Assembly (NCBI GenBank): GCA_050084515.1
Contig: CM114274.1
Coordinates: 37,820,001 to 37,884,000 of the forward strand
Length of the DNA stretch: 64,000 nucleotides
Reading direction: 5' to 3'
Source of the DNA: Blasia pusilla
Taxonomy: Eukaryota > Marchantiophyta > Marchantiopsida > Blasiales
The notes under the pieces were generated by a model that was not told where the DNA came from, did not search any database, and saw only the letters and a program-made list of their open reading frames with translations. Below, piece after piece: positions 1 through 11,400 of the stretch; within the stretch, counting starts at the first letter, position 1; every line of letters starts with the position of its first letter. Position numbers and translations under genes: made by a program.

Positions 1-160
1 AGTTCCTCAATATGGCTCCAAATGAGCTGAAACGAAGGGAAAACCTACTCTCAGGTTTCCCAGGGCCTCAACAAGTCATCCTCAACCTCCTAAGCCTGTC
101 CTCCACTACTCGCGAAGGCACTCTACTAGATCTCACCGGTCTATCCTAAAAGACGTGACA
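1..160 (-). repeat. 5' end of a gypsy-family LTR, minus orientation
   Basis: The reverse complement of this stretch aligns over about 150 bases with the start of the LTR at 2941 (shared blocks such as ATATGGCTCCAAATGAGC and CTATCCTAAAA). Read on the minus strand, the LTR begins near base 160 with TGTCACGTC and runs left out of the window. The neighbouring gag/pol remnant lies on the plus strand, so this LTR piece is inverted relative to it. It is either a separate insertion or the product of a rearrangement. Confidence 0.6.
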
Positions 161-1619
161 GCCTAGAGGATGTGCATCAGGTGGTCCTGTTGCGGGACGA
201 GGATTTGGAGTTGCCAGACAGGGTGGTGGAGCTGCCCGTGGAGGAGGTAGAGTCCCACCACTAGACGCGTCGAGGGAGACGTCGGGCGTGAGGCTGGGAT
301 GGCTACTCATATATAGCTGCTACAACAGCAAATTGCCGCTATGGTATTGAGGTTACCCAATGCCAGGTCGTGGCATCGACGTCTTATGGAGCCGCGAGAG
401 ATATGGAGGATCCTGGTTGGATGTGCGGGGTTGCCCAGATGGAGGCCGCCACAATTGTGACGCATGGAGCAGCCAGAGAGTTTGATCCACAGCAAGGAGA
501 AGCTAAGAAATAGACGAGGCTTCCTTAGGCCTTCACGTTGTCCGAGGTGATGAGGACCCCATCAATGGGTCTTGATAAGAGTTCTTGGAGAGTTGGTGAT
601 GTTGTTGGTGTGCAAGCATGGAGGGCAATGGAAGAAGCGAGTGTGACGACTCCTATTTTTGATGCTCGGGGAAGTATGTGTTAAGCACATTGTTGGGGGC
701 GGCCATCGTTGTGTCTCGTGCTCGTTTATTTTCTGCTTCCAATGTTATGACGTTGGGAAGTACGCCCGTTGAGGTTTTTTGGTTGGCCGCTATACTGTGT
801 GAACGTGGAGTTGGAGTTCCTGCATCACATTCAGAGGTGATTGCAGAGGAGGTGATGGACCTGCCCTTGGAGTGGATGCTCGGGCGGTACACGTAAGATT
901 CATGGCAGGCTGTGACTGCTAGGATGGCGGAGATGCCGGCTAGACCTACGATAGAGCGTGCCATAGCTTCTCTTGGTGTTGTGTTGCTGGATAATTGCGG
1001 AGAGGTCTTCTAGTTGGTAAGTCCATGAGGTAGATCTTTTAGTCCATAGCGCGTCTTGTTGGATTCAAGATCGCAACCCTTGATGTTGGGAAAAGCGTCA
1101 TTCAGAGGATTGGGCTTGACAAGAGCCGATGTGGAGCGTTGTCCATTCCGGATACATACATCCTTGGGTGGAGCGAGTACCACCCAGTATATCACCCTAC
1201 AGGAGGTCGTGGTGAGGATTTGCCCGGGACATGATACAGATGTCCGTAGTGCGAGCCAAGGCAGTACTCACTGATGTAGAGTCCTACGACGTTTTGGTTG
1301 GTGGAGCAGTGTTATACCTGATGGGGTTTTCCAAGGATTACAGGGTGAAGTCAGCATCTTATAGACCAAGATGGCAGTCAAGTGATGGAAGCCTTAGCTC
1401 ATTACCCGTTTGATTCATAGGTACAGTGATCTAGCGACGTCTAGGAGAGATGGCGACCTTAGCAGCATTTACCAGTGCCATCACTTGGCCTAGTGATTTG
1501 ATTGAGGGGCATGTCCATGCAAAGGATACTCCTGTCGTGATATTCTTATGGAGAGGAGTGTCATGGTAGTTGCATCTACCATCTATCATCCGTTTGGTGA
1601 CGAGTGCACATCAGGTGCG

Positions 1620-2000
1620 CGCATAGATCGGCCTAGAAGTACTGTTGGATGCGGCGAGTGTGGGTTCACGAGCATATCGCCTACATGTGTGGTGGATCAA
1701 CTTGGTGCCACATGAGGTGTTACAGAGGGCTTATGCAAGATTGGAGCGTCCCTCCAATTTGTTGGTGGATTCTATATTGGATCCGGGCCGTCAATCACTT
1801 GCAGTGAGGCACAATGATTGACCGTCGTTGACTGTGGTCAAGAGGATTGGCATGCCACGGGCAGCCTTTTCCACATTGGTGAGTTTTCTTGCTTCCTACG
1901 CATTCAAGGAGGCTAGGTCTGGCTTGGTTTGGGATGACCAGGAACAGAGGTTGGTGGAGCCTAACGCCGATGAGCAAGAGCGAGCGATGGGATTCCCCAC
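1620..2000 (+). pseudogene. C5-cytosine methyltransferase, C-terminal remnant in copy 1
   Basis: Around 1645-1705 the plus strand reads LLDAASVGSRAYRLHVWW, matching LLDAARVGSRAHRPQLWW of the long copy (about 59277-59330). This corresponds to the region after the ENV motif of C5 methyltransferases, where a conserved Arg-containing segment sits. Further on, ERAMGF near 1980-1995 matches the ERERAMGF segment at about 59602, corresponding to the late conserved motifs. Motif I and the catalytic PC motif are absent because that half is deleted. Stops are present. It is a fossil of the same methyltransferase. Confidence 0.7.
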
Positions 2001-2485
2001 ATGAGTAACGGCAATACCGGCACTATCAAAGGCATCATGACGTCATGACTTGGGTCAGGAAATGAACCTGAACTGCTTGAAATGGATTTTTTCTAGCTTA
2101 GGAGTATCTCAGCATCGTTGTTTGAGGATGTGACACATCACAGTAGTTTTGTTGGTGAGCCCCACGCCTACACAGAGTCTTAGAATATTTCGCAAGTACG
2201 CCAAGAGATGGTAGCTACAACATCGAGGGTGGTTCCGGGTACTGCAAATGGAGATCCGATTTAGCCATTGGCTATAGGGTAGCAGTCAAGCTTTGTTGTT
2301 TGAGACGGGGTTGCACCACAGCAACCACCAACATCCACGCCAGAGAGTCCTACCGTAGTCACGATGGAGACTTGGGAGCCAGATATGGGCCCTAAATTGA
2401 CGAGAGAAGAGCGGCGCCGGATACATTAGTTCCTTAGGAGATATAGGAGGTGTTTTGCATTTAGTATGCATGATTAGTTCATGTT

Positions 2486-2644
2486 GGCTTGTGGTGTATG
2501 TTGTGTGGTTCCGCTCGTGGTGTAGCCGCTATGCTAGTTTGTGATGGATGTTCGAGAGGATGGCATATGGCATGTTTGACACCACCTCTCACTAGGGTTC
2601 CTGAGGGACGATGCATGTGTCCTAGATGTACAGAGAGTAGATAG
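2486..2644 (+). pseudogene. PHD finger at the end of gypsy copy 1
   Basis: An uninterrupted 52-codon reading frame ends in a stop and contains a complete PHD zinc finger. The ligands run CxxC (CMLC), CxxC (CDGC), H (GWHMAC), C, CxxC (CPRC), i.e. Cys4-His-Cys3. It matches the PHD finger at 62933-63077 almost residue for residue. PHD fingers usually bind histone H3 tails; the specificity here cannot be told. It is the best-preserved part of this otherwise ruined copy. Confidence 0.8.
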
Positions 2645-2817
2645 ATTTTATACTTGTGGCTGTGACATGGATGACAAAAAGGCGACTAATGATGGGGCCA
2701 CATTAGCACCCGACCTTTTTGCTCTTAGCGTACGAGAGATGTATGTCATGGTAGATAGGTATAGATGGCTATCTGGAGTTAGAGGGACCTAACTAGCAGC
2801 TAGGGAGGCGATTAGAG

Positions 2818-2938
2818 ATATTTTGGTACTTCTTGTCTCATTTTTTGGATGCCATGAGTAAGCATGGGATTGTGCGTGTTTCTGTGTATGTTTGTCGACA
2901 ACGATGTATGTTGTCTAGCGATGTGTATGCGCATGACA
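2818..2938 (+). repeat. 3' fragment of the gypsy LTR
   Basis: This stretch is closely repeated at 3462-3564: both contain GGATGCCATGAGT(A/T)AGCATGG and both end in ATGCGCA(C/T)GACA. The same terminal GCACGACA closes the LTR pieces at 13373 and 63315. It follows the PHD-finger frame of copy 1 and is probably what is left of that copy's own 3' LTR. Confidence 0.6.
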
Positions 2939-2940
2939 GG

Positions 2941-3564
2941 TGTGACAACTTTTTAGGATAGATTGGAGAGTTCAAGTAGAGCGCCTTTGCGAGTAGAGGA
3001 GGATAGGCTCATAAGGTCGAGGATGACCTATTAAGGACCTGGGGAACTTGAGAGAGTAAGTTTCCCCTTTGTTTTAGCTCATTTGGAGCCATATAGAGAA
3101 ACTTACTATTTTGGGTAAGTTTCCATATTCGGTATAGTTGACTTTCCACTTTGGTAAGTGGCCCTTGACCCGCTACAGTAGGTCAAGAGCGAAGGAGGTG
3201 ACTTGCAAGCATAGGTTACCAAGGAGAGAGCTTGGGAGAGGAAAGGGGGTATATCTCAAGGAGAGAGAGTTTGGGAGCTCATTCTCTCTTTGTTGAGCCT
3301 CTTGGCATGAGGCGGCAGAGCTATCATCTTGCTTGTCTTGTGTATGTAACCTAAGCCTCTCATTAGGAGAGTGAGTTTGGTTTGACATTGAGAGCGATAT
3401 GTGAGAGTGCACACATTTGAGAGTTATGGTGATGAGAGAGATTGGATCTTGATTTAATTGGAGATATATTGGTATTTCTTGTCTCGTTGTTTGGATGCCA
3501 TGAGTTAGCATGGGATTGTGCGTGTTTGTGTGTATGTCGTGTAGCGATGTGTATGCGCACGACA
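2941..3564 (+). repeat. Probable full-length gypsy LTR (about 624 bp)
   Basis: The repeat opens with TGTGACAACT and closes with GCGCACGACA, giving TG...CA ends. Its first 150 bases recur inverted at 1-160, and its end recurs at 2938, 13373 and 63315. A segment near 3210-3225 (GGTTACCAAGGAGAG) resembles the U3 part of the LTR at 54440. It begins two bases after another LTR end, so two LTR pieces lie in tandem. A long minus-strand open frame across it has no recognisable product and is treated as chance. Confidence 0.55.
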
Positions 3565-4059
3565 CTATCTTGACATTGCTCACATAATAGGAGTTAAGTT
3601 CCCATTTTTACTCCACATCCAAAACTGTTCCCTACGGAGAAAAAGATCGGTCTATGCCTGAACTATGGGAACTTAAGTTCTCATAACGCGTTACATTTCT
3701 TACATTTCTTGCTTAATGGAACTTGCGAACGCATGTGTTACTTGCCACAAGTACCCACTTTGGAGAAACGATACCTTCTTTAATTAGGTACTTGAATATT
3801 AAGTTGAATTAAGTATTACTCACTCTTTTTCTTATTGCAAGTATCTTCACTCATAGGCATGGACCGTGTGCAATTGCTCAATTTGACATAGGAGTCTACA
3901 AGCAAGGATCTTATTGGATAATTGGATCATTGGAAAAGTTATTTCGGAGTTTGGAAATCCCCGCGGTGAAATACAGGAATTCTTGGACGGGCGCGACCTA
4001 ACTCCACTTCACATTCCATTCTTAAAAGGGAGGGAAATCTTGATGGATTACTCTGTGCA
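3565..4059. other. No gene seen (AT-rich spacer)
   Basis: I see no coding motif or repeat relation in this stretch between the LTR and the DUF7869-like remnant. A plus-strand frame from 3914 is open but matches nothing I know. Confidence 0.4.
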
Positions 4060-4818
4060 GCCTATAGGCTCAAGGACTCTGCCAAAGAGGGACCAAGGAA
4101 GCTGCCTAAGATTCTTAATCTATAAACGGATAACTCTGAAAAAGATAACAAAAATATTTACGTCATGGCATACTTGGTCCTTCAGAAGGAGGTATTCAAA
4201 GTAATTCACTTGGCTTTTCTTATCCCTAGGCACACTCACAAAGATGTTGATACTATCTTTAGCAAGTTTTCGGGAACTTTACGGTGACACAATGCATACA
4301 CCGTGAAAGATCTTGCGACACAGTTTTTTAACTCCACCTCATCAAATCCAGCACCACAAGTGGTTCAGGATATTCCCGACTTCAAGAAGTACTAGAAAGG
4401 TTTCACCAGGCCTAAGACGAAAAATTAGTAGTATGGACTATAGAAGCCAGGTCAATTCCGATTTAATAGATCTCCGGATGGTATGCCCATCGTGCATTAC
4501 AAGATGTATGGTTTCGACAAAGAGTGGCTGCCGAATGAGCATGGGTATGACGTATTTTTACGTCATGAAATTAGTGGACATCCTCTTATCCCTATTGGGA
4601 ATCCAAAGCGCTTACTGCCCACACCCTTGAAGGCATTTTCTGATGTGAAGAAAGGTGTATCTCAGTCCATTGAGTACTTTAATAAGATGGGAACCAAGTC
4701 TTCCGGAGACACAAAGGTGGAGTTCCAACAACTAGCATGGCAGTGGAGGAAGATGATTGAGAAATTGGACTTGTTTCCTCATGGAAACCCTGAGGACAAG
4801 GTTCAAAACCTGCGATGA
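4060..4818 (+). pseudogene. Degraded DUF7869-like (mobile-element-associated) gene
   Basis: Reading the plus strand across frames gives TDNSEKDNKNIYVMAYLVLQ, then FLIPRHTHKDVDTIFSKFS around 4220-4275, then an open frame (4483-4818) with VHYKMYGFDKEWLP and a basic, Trp-containing tail (WQWRKMIEKLD). The pattern of a DN..ENKN-like segment, a hydrophobic stretch, then HTHxDVDxxFSxFS is the signature I associate with DUF7869 proteins, which are dispersed and often transposon-linked. A stop replaces a probable Gln before TDN, and further stops and a frame change follow. The family name is an inference from motif memory; decay is directly visible. Confidence 0.5.
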
Positions 4819-4974
4819 GATCACAACAACAAATGAAGATTCTTCTACCAATAATATGAGCAGTTTGATAGCCCGTGATATCGCTGCATCGTTTTTGAGT
4901 ACTACTAGAAGATAGAGATGACTGACAACAATACAATTAGCCAAAAATCCGTAACCCTTTGTTGAAGTCTAGAC

Positions 4975-5290
4975 CGTAAACACTAAACCCTCAACCGTAA
5001 ACCCTAAAACCTAGATAAGACATAAACCATAAACCCTAAACCCTAAGCCAAAAACCCGAAACCCTAAGCTGAAAACCCTAGACCCTAGAACCTAAGCCAT
5101 AAACCTTAAGCCATAAGTCCAAAACCCTCAAACGAAATAGCCAAAAACTCTAAATCCTAAACCCTAAGCCCTAAGTGAAAACCAACTTAAAGAAGTATAG
5201 AGAAATGTTATTAATCTAAATCCTTAACCCTCCATCCTAAGACATAAACCTTAAACCTTAACCCATAACCCTAACTCCTAAGTCATAAAC
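4975..5290 (+). repeat. Degenerate interstitial telomere-type repeats (CCCTAAA)
   Basis: About 300 bases are built from imperfect CCCTAAA, CCATAAA and CCCTAAG units, several in perfect tandem such as ACCCTAAACCCTAAG. CCCTAAA/TTTAGGG is the common plant telomere repeat. The array is too degenerate and too internal to be a working telomere. It is more likely an old interstitial block from break repair or a telomere-rich element. Confidence 0.75.
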
Positions 5291-5399
5291 ATGATTGACA
5301 TAAAGAGATGAACCTAAGTTGTACTCCCATTACACTATGTCCTAGTGTGCTAATAATCATATTAGAACAAAACCAGATTTTCTAAAAGCTCATATTTGT

Positions 5400-7260
5400 T
5401 GAAATTGGTGTTATTCCTTGTAAGCTTCATTACCCTCACATGAGACCATGAAGATGACATTTTTAATGTAGCTTGAATTATTTTTGGACGATCTCCATGA
5501 CGAAAAATAGGCAAAATTTGGCGAAAATCCCCACCAAAGATTCATAATTTGCCACCAAACGATACATTCCTCAAGTCTTCCGATACCACTCCCATGATAT
5601 CTTGAAAGGATCAATTTACAGCCTGAAGTGCATTGCAATGAGTCATCAATGCCTCATCCAATATGATAAGCCAAGCCCTTTGAATCAAGCGTGCAGCTTC
5701 ACTATTAATAGGTAAAGTACAAAAAAATACCAAAAGATTAGTATTTTGGGCAAGAGTTCTCTTTTCCATATTAAAAGAGTTACAAAGTGATGAAATTGGT
5801 AGATAATTACTTACAAGTAGAATTTTCATCTACATTGATTGGAATTTTGAAGCGTGAATGCGCACTCCGTCCTCCGTTTAACGACAAAGCAGCTATTGCG
5901 GATGAAGCGAAAGCTAAATCTGTACCTCTAACACCTCGTACACTTGCAAGAAGAATATTTTATAAGAAGGTTTTTCCTGTTCCTCCAGGCCCGTCAATGA
6001 AGAACAATTTTGAAGCAGAAGTATTATCATCGACAACAATGCTATCAAGTTGATTGTGTATAGCATCCCAAATCAACCGTTAACTATCATTCAAATTTTC
6101 TTCTCCTAACCTAGTTTGTTCATGTAAGTCATCTCGATCATACATAAGCTCTTCCGCTTCCGAATAAGAATATAAAGATGGAGCTTGGAAATCCACTAAA
6201 GGCCTATTTGGGAAATCAGATTATCATTTTCCTTAATCTTGCAAATGGTAGTGGACTTCCAATAATGTTGTGTTAATAATTAAAGCATCTCGAGTAAGAT
6301 TTGGAATCCCTATTTTTTGCATAAAAGCCATGAATTTGGAAATAAGTCCAAAAGAAAAAGGTGATAATAAGAATCGTTATCATGAAAGTAGGAACAAGAA
6401 TTATCTCACGTGGTTCATATAAAATATCCTCTATGAGTGAGATCAAAAATTGACTCCATAGTTCAGCAGGTTGAGTTGGGATGTTGTAAGAAAGAATAAT
6501 AGCAAAGAGTTGACGGAGTGTACGACCAATACGGATTCTAAAGCATGAGAACACTTCCCTATCATCCTCAAGAAGCCCCATTTGAATAGCGGCCGCCTTA
6601 AATGTGGGATATAACACTCCTTCCATAGTTCTCAAGTATTCATACGTAGTTGTGCCTAGAACATAATGAAATAGCAATTGCAACCAATGTCATTCTCCTT
6701 TACCTATGAAAACTTGGATATATTCACTTAATATACCAAACATTGCAATGATCAAAAGGATGCTAAAATTTTTATGTAATCATGGAAATTGCAAACATAT
6801 TTAGGTAGATGAGCAAGATATAAGCGACCAATGGGATGACCACAACCATGAATTGCCAACCTTACAATACTTAGATGTTCTGCATGTAATCTAAACTTGA
6901 ATAATCTCCAACATGCCTCGAAGGAAGAAACATATCTATTTATATGATACACTAAAATGACGATAAAAAGAAATTCGTAAAGTATCATATATAAAGATAA
7001 ATTGAATATCCATCCTCACTCTCTGTAGTTGTGCTTCCAAAAGGCTTAGGATAGCCTTTGGTACACTTCTTGGTTTTCTTATCCATGCATGGAGCATTTG
7101 GATTGAGTTGTCTACATGGGCCATGAACCATGCAATTAGCTAAGGGAGAAGGAAGTCTAGGATGAGTGTTTGGATTAGGGATCTCATAAAATATTATATC
7201 ACCCTAAAACCCTAATAATATCACGATAGTCAAAACGTTCACTACCATCACCAGGTAAGA
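5400..7260 (-). pseudogene. Broken Helitron RepHel gene (PIF1-like helicase part)
   Basis: Read on the minus strand from 7260 down, the fragments follow the order of a Helitron protein. NPNTHPRLPSPLANCMVHGPC comes near 7150, with a Cys-rich KCTKGYPKPFG segment near 7080. Then EACWRLFKFRLHAEH comes near 6900. A pre-helicase segment is at 6683-6500 (TYEYLRTMEGVLYPTFKAAA, QMGLLEDDREVF). The helicase follows: Walker A FFIDGPGGTGKTFL near 5985, SRFKIPI near 5850, Walker B-like LDEALMTH near 5660 and GGDFRQILP near 5520. Stops and frame changes occur throughout. The HUH Rep nuclease would lie beyond 7260 and is not seen. Helitrons move by rolling-circle transposition; this copy is dead. Confidence 0.85.
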
Positions 7261-7374
7261 TTGCAACAATCTCAAATCCAGTTGCATGAAGAAGGAAAAG
7301 TTTTAACCATGGATGAATCCTTGTAGAAAAAAGAGCAAGAGAGACCATAAACGATTAAAGCAAGAATCTGCAAG

Positions 7375-7755
7375 CAAGGTTGCACACGGACAAAGTCCAT
7401 GTCCATGGACTTATGTCCGTCCTATGGATGGACATGTCCATGTGGGCCTGGGTACTCGAGCATGGGGCCCGTACCCGTGTCATATATCAAAGTGATAGAG
7501 ATGGTCCAAGGTTTGGGAGGCACATTGTATTCTCTTCTTCTTTTAGTGGGGATCCACGCCATATGCATCAACTTTATCAAGATGCAAAGGCCATTGTGAG
7601 GCACCGCGGGAAATTTTGTGGGCCTTGAGCCCACACCTGCCCGCTTGGAACCTGCACTTGCCCGTCCAAAGCCCGTGCCCAATCACCTTTGAGCCCGCGC
7701 CTGCCCGCTCTAGCCCACACTTGCCCGCCCATAGCCCGCATATGCCCTCTTGGAT
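7375..7755 (+). mobile_element. hAT-like non-autonomous element, copy A (right end missing)
   Basis: It opens with CAAGGTTGCACACGGACAAA, the terminal sequence shared by the whole family, followed by subterminal GGAC/GTCC palindromes (GTCCATGTCCATGGAC, GGACATGTCC). The body turns into GCCCGC-rich DNA (CCTGCCCGC, TAGCCCGCA). No matching TGCAACCTTG right end is found before the sequence returns to AT-rich DNA near 7755, so the copy is truncated. Short open frames inside are by-products of the repeat. Confidence 0.65.
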
Positions 7756-8118
7756 GGACCCTAAACCCTAAATATTTCTCTCATATCTTGATTACTTTAT
7801 TTTACTTTACAAATTAATACTTCCATACCTTATATTCTTGATGAGTGCAAGTTAAATGTGATCCACTCCTATGAACCTACATATCTTTGACACAAGCAGA
7901 AGTATTTAAAGGGAGTAAGACACATTCATGTCTTTGTCGCACAATATGAACTAATTCTATTACTTTCATTGTCAATATCTTTGTGACTAGGTAGATCTTG
8001 GTTTGCCCATGAAGTTTTGAGGCCAAATAAAATTGTAGAATTTTGTTGTTAAGAAATTTAATGCCATCGTGGAAAGTTTAAGATAATAGTGAGTATAATA
8101 TATAGAGGTACTTCTTTT

Positions 8119-8420
8119 CATGGTTGCATAGAAATGGACTTATCCATCGCCCGGATTTTTTCAGTACCCAATGGTCTTTGGAGGCTCAGGATGTGGGAAC
8201 ATGCGTGGGCTCGGATTAAGGGCAACATGCAGGGATTGAATGGGTGTGCAGGCTATGAGCCCTCACGTGGCCGGCATCAAGCCCGCGCATGGCCTACATT
8301 GAGCCCGCCTGACCCACCCTAAGTGAGCACTTTCTTGCAATAAGCCCGCACAAGGCACGCAACAAGGCTTGCCCAATACTCACCTTATGCGGGCCGTTGG
8401 ATCATCACCGTTGGCTGCAT
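8119..8420 (+). mobile_element. hAT-like non-autonomous element, copy B (partial)
   Basis: It starts CATGGTTGCATAGAAATGGA, a variant of the family end, then runs into a GC-rich body with repeated GAGCCC and AAGCCCGC motifs. The right end is not recognisable. The family definition comes from the copies with target duplications at 21543, 47142 and 49693. Confidence 0.5.
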
Positions 8421-11400
8421 CTTGGTCATTTCCAATTTTCCAGTAATGTCTTGATAACTTCCAAATTCAGTATTTAGATAGTGAAATGAATAGTTTTTTC
8501 CCCAAGAGGAATGAATTATCACTTAACTATTCTAATTGAACCAACCATAAAAATTCTCTCGATCATTGATTCTGCAAAGACAAAGTCTTCACCTATAAGA
8601 AGTTATATTTTCACATCAATTCTTCCCTTTGGAGTTATCAAATACCTCTTAAACACTCTCTCTAGTGAGGATAATGTCTCTATTAAGCAAATACATGTGG
8701 TCGTCAACAAGGAAAATTAGTTGTTGATCTCAAGACTTAAGAAAAAGGATTCTCCGTGGCTAGAACTTAATCTATCTTCGCAATATGTTGTATGTCTAAC
8801 AAAATGCAATCACTAATCCAAAAACTCTCTTATTCCTCTTGACCTAACTACTCACAAGCACCATACTCATGCATCTCCAATCAAATCAAGACCATCACCT
8901 CCAAATGCATGACGTGATAATCTAGAAAATTTCTTGCCTCATCAAGAGGTTTGGATATCCTTAAATATACACAAAGATTCTCTAAGGCATGGTTGAGCCA
9001 TTTCTACATCCTCACCTACTAAGAGTGGTCGAAATGCTACCTATTATATCCTACACTCTTTTTTGATACTACTTGTACATCCTCCTTCTCTCAAGATGTG
9101 AAAAGGTTTCTAATCACCTTGCTATCTATTCGATTCTCAATACCTAAGTAGATCAATGATTCTTTTAATTGCAACTCCATGATCCCTTCTTATCCTCCTT
9201 ACTAGCCATTCCCTACAAATCCCACTGCTAAAGGTTTAGGAGATTGCACTTGCACCTCTACCTACTTTAGCTGATCTACTTCGCTAACTATTTGTCTTTC
9301 TCAAAGATGTCTTCGCGAAGTACTTTTTCAAGAATTGCTCATGTAGAGTCCTCTCAAAGTATTTTCACCAAGTACTTTGTCATAACTCCTCACAATCTCT
9401 TCACAAAATACATTTTTCTTTCAATCCTCTTAAAAGATCATCATACAAAGATCTTCGTCTTCATAAATAGTGTAGAGTCTTGATGAAGATCTTTTTAGTC
9501 TTCATGGAGGTTCTTTGTTTTTGGCACTTGATACAATCTTCATGAAAACTGTACCAAGTCCACATGTTTGCAATCTTCTTCATGAATAGTCCTTGTTTAG
9601 ACATGTCCTAAGTCTTCATCTTTGTACTCTTCATCCTCGTTCCTTACAATGTCTTAATTTGTGAAGATCTGAAAATTCTCTTCGTTGCTTCTTTGGCAGA
9701 GTTAAATCTTTGCATAGAATAATTGTATATTCTTCATGATTTCTTCTCCTTAGGGCTCAACTCTAAATAATCTTCACTAGGATTAATCACCTTGATTTTA
9801 AATGTGTTTCATCTATCATACAATCGTACCTCTAGCTTATGAAAGACCCACGTTCAACCTGCGAAAAGCGCACAGGGTCCCGTGACCATGCCCTTGGTCA
9901 TCCAATCCCAAGATCCCATGCGACAATATGGGATTTGCCACTACACTTTGCATGTGTTTGGCTATGTCTCATAAATTCCTGTGTTGCCACATCGTATCTC
10001 CTCATTGGCTCCGGGCTAGGTGCAAACCTACTTCCTCCTTCCCACAACATAGTTTTGGATTTGGAATAAACCCATAAGCAAAGGGCACATAACTTGCCTC
10101 AAAATGCTTATAAGGGAATGATTTTCCATAATTAATCCCACTTGTCCCACTTCTCCTTCATTTTTTCCTCCTTTTCCTTTGAGAGAAGGAATAGTCTTAG
10201 ATTAGGCCTCAAATTTTTATTGGTGCCTTGAGAGGTTAAGGCTTTCATGATTCTTAGGAATTTTGGGGAAATCCTTTGGGTGCCTTTAGGGATAGTTAGA
10301 ATTTTTTTTTTACTATCTTAGATATTTGAGCTTCTTATTGTGTCTTAAACAAACTATAACTTCTTTCATATAATGTGAGAGGTTGTAAGTGTGGAATTAT
10401 CTTGTATCATTGAAATTTTTTATGATCTTGAGATTTTTGATTCATCAGCTTGATTTTAGATGTGTTTCATTGGCTATTCTTCACATTGGGGATCTGGAGG
10501 TAGTCAAGGAAACACATTTGAACGCGCTTATATTCCCTTTAAGTACTAAACCCTAAACCTAAATGATAAATCCTACATTCCATCCTTCATGTCAATGTAC
10601 ATCAAGCCATTGTATTAAGGTCAATATTTGTTATTTTTTTGGTACTTCCCAATCTCCATTTAAGTATTTGGATATATCTAGTTCCATATTTCTTTTGTTG
10701 GTTGCAAATAAAATCTTCATATCTTCCTCCAACCACAATATTTCTTACTGAAATATATCTTCCTCCTCTGAGCAATACATTTAGAGGGACATAATCTTTG
10801 GGGGTAGAAGATAAACGAATGACGTCGAGTAATTTGCCAAGAAACAAAGGATCAATTCAAGGGAAGAATTTAACATGACTATAAGAGAGGTATGGCTAGA
10901 CTAATTTTTTTAGTTGCCCTTAGAGAAGAGATGATCATACATTTCAAAGGGTATGGATGTATTTCATGACTTTATATTAGATTTGTAAAGATTGTGTGAG
11001 AGAGTTTTATAGGCAACGAATTGGGAAGTTGATGTCAAATAAGTTGTAAGATTCAATGTATTGTTTTCAACAAGGTGTCAACTTGGGGAGAGTATATGTT
11101 GATCTCAAGACACATAAGAAGGAGAAGCCCAATATTCCAAAGACATGCAACTCTACAGGAAAGATTTTGACAATGTGCAGAATTAAAAATCCTCAACGTC
11201 TTTTCATGTGGAATTATGTAGATTTTTAGCAAAGATGTAGTGGTAGGAGATGATACTAAAGATACATGGGCTATGAAGAACTATGTATTGTTGTAAAATT
11301 AACCAAACCCATGGCTTTAGTAAAAATATTTACTAATGCATGAAGGTGTTTAAGAAAGAATCTTGGTTGTACTCGAGAGAGTCAATGATGCGAGAGGGGA

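Larger units (their letters stand above)
161..2644 (+). pseudogene. Internally deleted gypsy element: gag tail, protease, methyltransferase C-terminus, PHD finger
   Basis: This is a second, older copy of the element at 54342-63315. Order: gag C-terminal Gly/Arg-rich tail (about 165-520), pre-protease segment (678-896), aspartic protease (1056-1274, motif LDSRSQPLMLGK where the other copy has LDSGAQPLMLGK), C-terminal methyltransferase half (about 1600-2000) and a PHD finger. Stops interrupt every frame. Relative to the long copy, two blocks are missing. One is the N-terminal half of the methyltransferase (equivalent to about 58560-59210). The other runs from the start of the reverse transcriptase to just before the PHD finger (equivalent to about 60110-62920), so RT, RNase H and integrase are gone. 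It cannot be autonomous. Confidence 0.8.

Noticed and set aside
3173-3583. 136-residue minus-strand frame
   Set aside because: It sits antisense within the LTR 2941-3564 and reads repetitive LTR sequence; no known motif.
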